Shown here: positions 63,215-64,000 of the stretch, piece by piece
Layout: each line of letters opens with the position of its first letter
Position numbering within the stretch: position 1 is the stretch's first letter
NCBI GenBank assembly: GCA_009780035.1
Contig: WRAU01000002.1
Location: 1-64,000, forward strand
Direction of reading: 5' to 3'
Length of the DNA: 64,000 nt
Source of the DNA: Alphaproteobacteria bacterium
GTDB taxonomy: Bacteria; Pseudomonadota; Alphaproteobacteria; WRAU01; Hepatincolaceae
The notes under the pieces: model-generated
What the model was told of the DNA's origin: nothing
What the model saw: only the letters and a program-made list of their open reading frames with translations
Databases searched by the model: none
Position numbers and translations under genes: made by a program

Positions 63215-63943
63215 CTAAGGGATTAAATATCCAGAGTTTATTAGAATTTGCTTAGCATTTTGAGATTTCATAAAATCGTAGAACAAGCGGGCTTCGCTAA
63301 CAATTTTAGAATCATTGTTTTTTATTAAAACCATTGCCTGCGGAATAGGTTTGTAAATATCTGTCGGAATTTCAAAATATTTTAAAGATTGATGCAAAAC
63401 TACTGCTGATTTGTTAGTAAAAGCAATATCCACAGCTCCGCTTAGCAGCAGCTGGTTAACATCGTTAATGCTATTGCCGAAAATTATTTTAGTTTTGATT
63501 TTATCTAGCAAATTTTGATTTTTAAGTATTTCCATTGCTTTAGTGCCATAGGGTGCTAAATTAGGATTAGCAATAGCAATATAGGATATTTTTTTATTGG
63601 TAATATCTTCTAAAGATTTTATTTTAATGTTTTTGCCAGCAATTACCAGCAGTCCGTAAGCATAGATATAAGGTTCGTCTAAGGTTAATTTTTTCTGCGA
63701 CAGTTTTTTAGGATATTCTGTATCTGCAGAAATAAACAATTGAAAAGGTGCGCCATTAGATATTTGGTGGAATAATTCGCCGCTTGCCCCGCTAATGATA
63801 TTTATTTTAACATCACTAGTTTTCTGAAACTCAGCAACTAATAAATCCATGGTTTCCCGCATATTGGCTGCCACAGCCAAATTAATTTCGGCATGGAGGC
63901 TGCTAAGCAAAAAGCTAAAAAGAAGGGTGTAAAGTATTTTCAT
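63215..63943 (-). CDS. modA: Molybdate/tungstate-type ABC transporter binding protein
   Basis: The protein is 242 aa with a signal peptide to residue 18 (SSLHA). Mature start EINLAVAANMRETMDLL. Oxyanion-binding motif SGASGELFHQI, then GAPFQLFISADTEYPKKL, LLSGAVDIAFTNKSAVV. No lipobox. It would bind molybdate or tungstate in the periplasm; the sequence alone does not separate the two. First gene of the operon. Confidence 0.92.
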   Translation of the reverse strand: MKILYTLLFSFLLSSLHAEINLAVAANMRETMDLLVAEFQKTSDVKINIISGASGELFHQISNGAPFQLFISADTEYPKKLSQKKLTLDEPYIYAYGLLVIAGKNIKIKSLEDITNKKISYIAIANPNLAPYGTKAMEILKNQNLLDKIKTKIIFGNSINDVNQLLLSGAVDIAFTNKSAVVLHQSLKYFEIPTDIYKPIPQAMVLIKNNDSKIVSEARLFYDFMKSQNAKQILINSGYLIP

Positions 63944-64000
63944 ACAATTATTATAATATTATTTCTTGCATTGTCCATATATTTAGTGTAAATTAATTGT

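Noticed and set aside
1..64000. CRISPR array, prophage, integrase or transposase
   Set aside because: No regularly spaced repeats, no phage structural genes and no transposase frames were found. The dispersed repeats are palindromic units without coding capacity.

Overview
The window looks like chromosome of an AT-rich, host-associated alphaproteobacterium with a fermentative lifestyle. The alphaproteobacterial signs are gene order and content: skp-lpxD-fabZ-lpxA-lpxI (LpxI rather than LpxH), ppiD / tpiA-secG-pyrG-kdsA, rpiB-glyA, the rpsF-rpsR-DUF2232-rplI-dnaB-alr-radA block, and fabD-fabG-acpP-fabF-mltG. Low GC, many transporters and three P44/Msp2-like or generic outer-membrane proteins point to a symbiont or gut associate (Rickettsiales, Holosporales or Rhodospirillales-like lineages). 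I cannot place it more finely without a search.

Layout. 1-2.8 kb: end of the pyruvate dehydrogenase operon (pdhC, lpd). 3-7.7 kb: accessory block with a putative outer-membrane protein, an unknown gene and four tandem paralogous secreted proteins that carry the ribosome-inactivating protein (RIP, ricin A / Shiga toxin A) signature. 7.7-13.7 kb: manA-cutC and the lipid A operon. 13.7-15.7 kb: uracil salvage (upp, uraA). 16-21.6 kb: oligopeptide ABC importer oppA / oppBCDF. 21.8-25.4 kb: rpiB, glyA, an AHSA1-like protein, a DsbA/FrnE-like protein and a GyrI-like protein. 25.5-27.5 kb: ascorbate-type PTS (EIIA, EIIB, EIIC). 27.6-31.5 kb: methyltransferase, two DoxX-like membrane proteins, a slipin, Dps. 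31.7-37.7 kb: anaerobic pyruvate metabolism (adhE, pflB, pflA). 37.9-42 kb: two family-2 glycosyltransferases behind ppiD. 42-47 kb: tpiA, secG, pyrG, kdsA, a coiled-coil membrane protein, an AlkD-like glycosylase. 47-57 kb (mostly minus strand): radA, alr, dnaB, two surface proteins, rplI, DUF2232, a small island with a decayed HigB/HigA module, and a fused S6-S18 ribosomal protein gene. 57-62 kb: fatty acid synthesis and mltG. 62-64 kb: molybdate-type ABC transporter.

How it fits together: peptides, uracil, a PTS sugar and molybdate/tungstate are imported. Pyruvate can go through PDH or through PFL/AdhE to formate, acetyl-CoA and ethanol. Lipid A, Kdo, fatty acid and surface glycan genes indicate a full LPS-bearing envelope.

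Main points for a second look: (1) the four-gene RIP-like array with signal peptides and a conserved cysteine pair; (2) an in-frame fusion of ribosomal proteins S6 and S18; (3) a family of about eight long palindromic elements, most starting within a few bases of a stop codon; (4) a poly-T tract that puts a surface protein out of frame with its signal peptide, suggesting phase variation; (5) a HigB toxin reduced to about 19 codons beside an intact HigA; (6) a parS-like 16-mer inside the RIP array. All calls are by reading; no database search was run.
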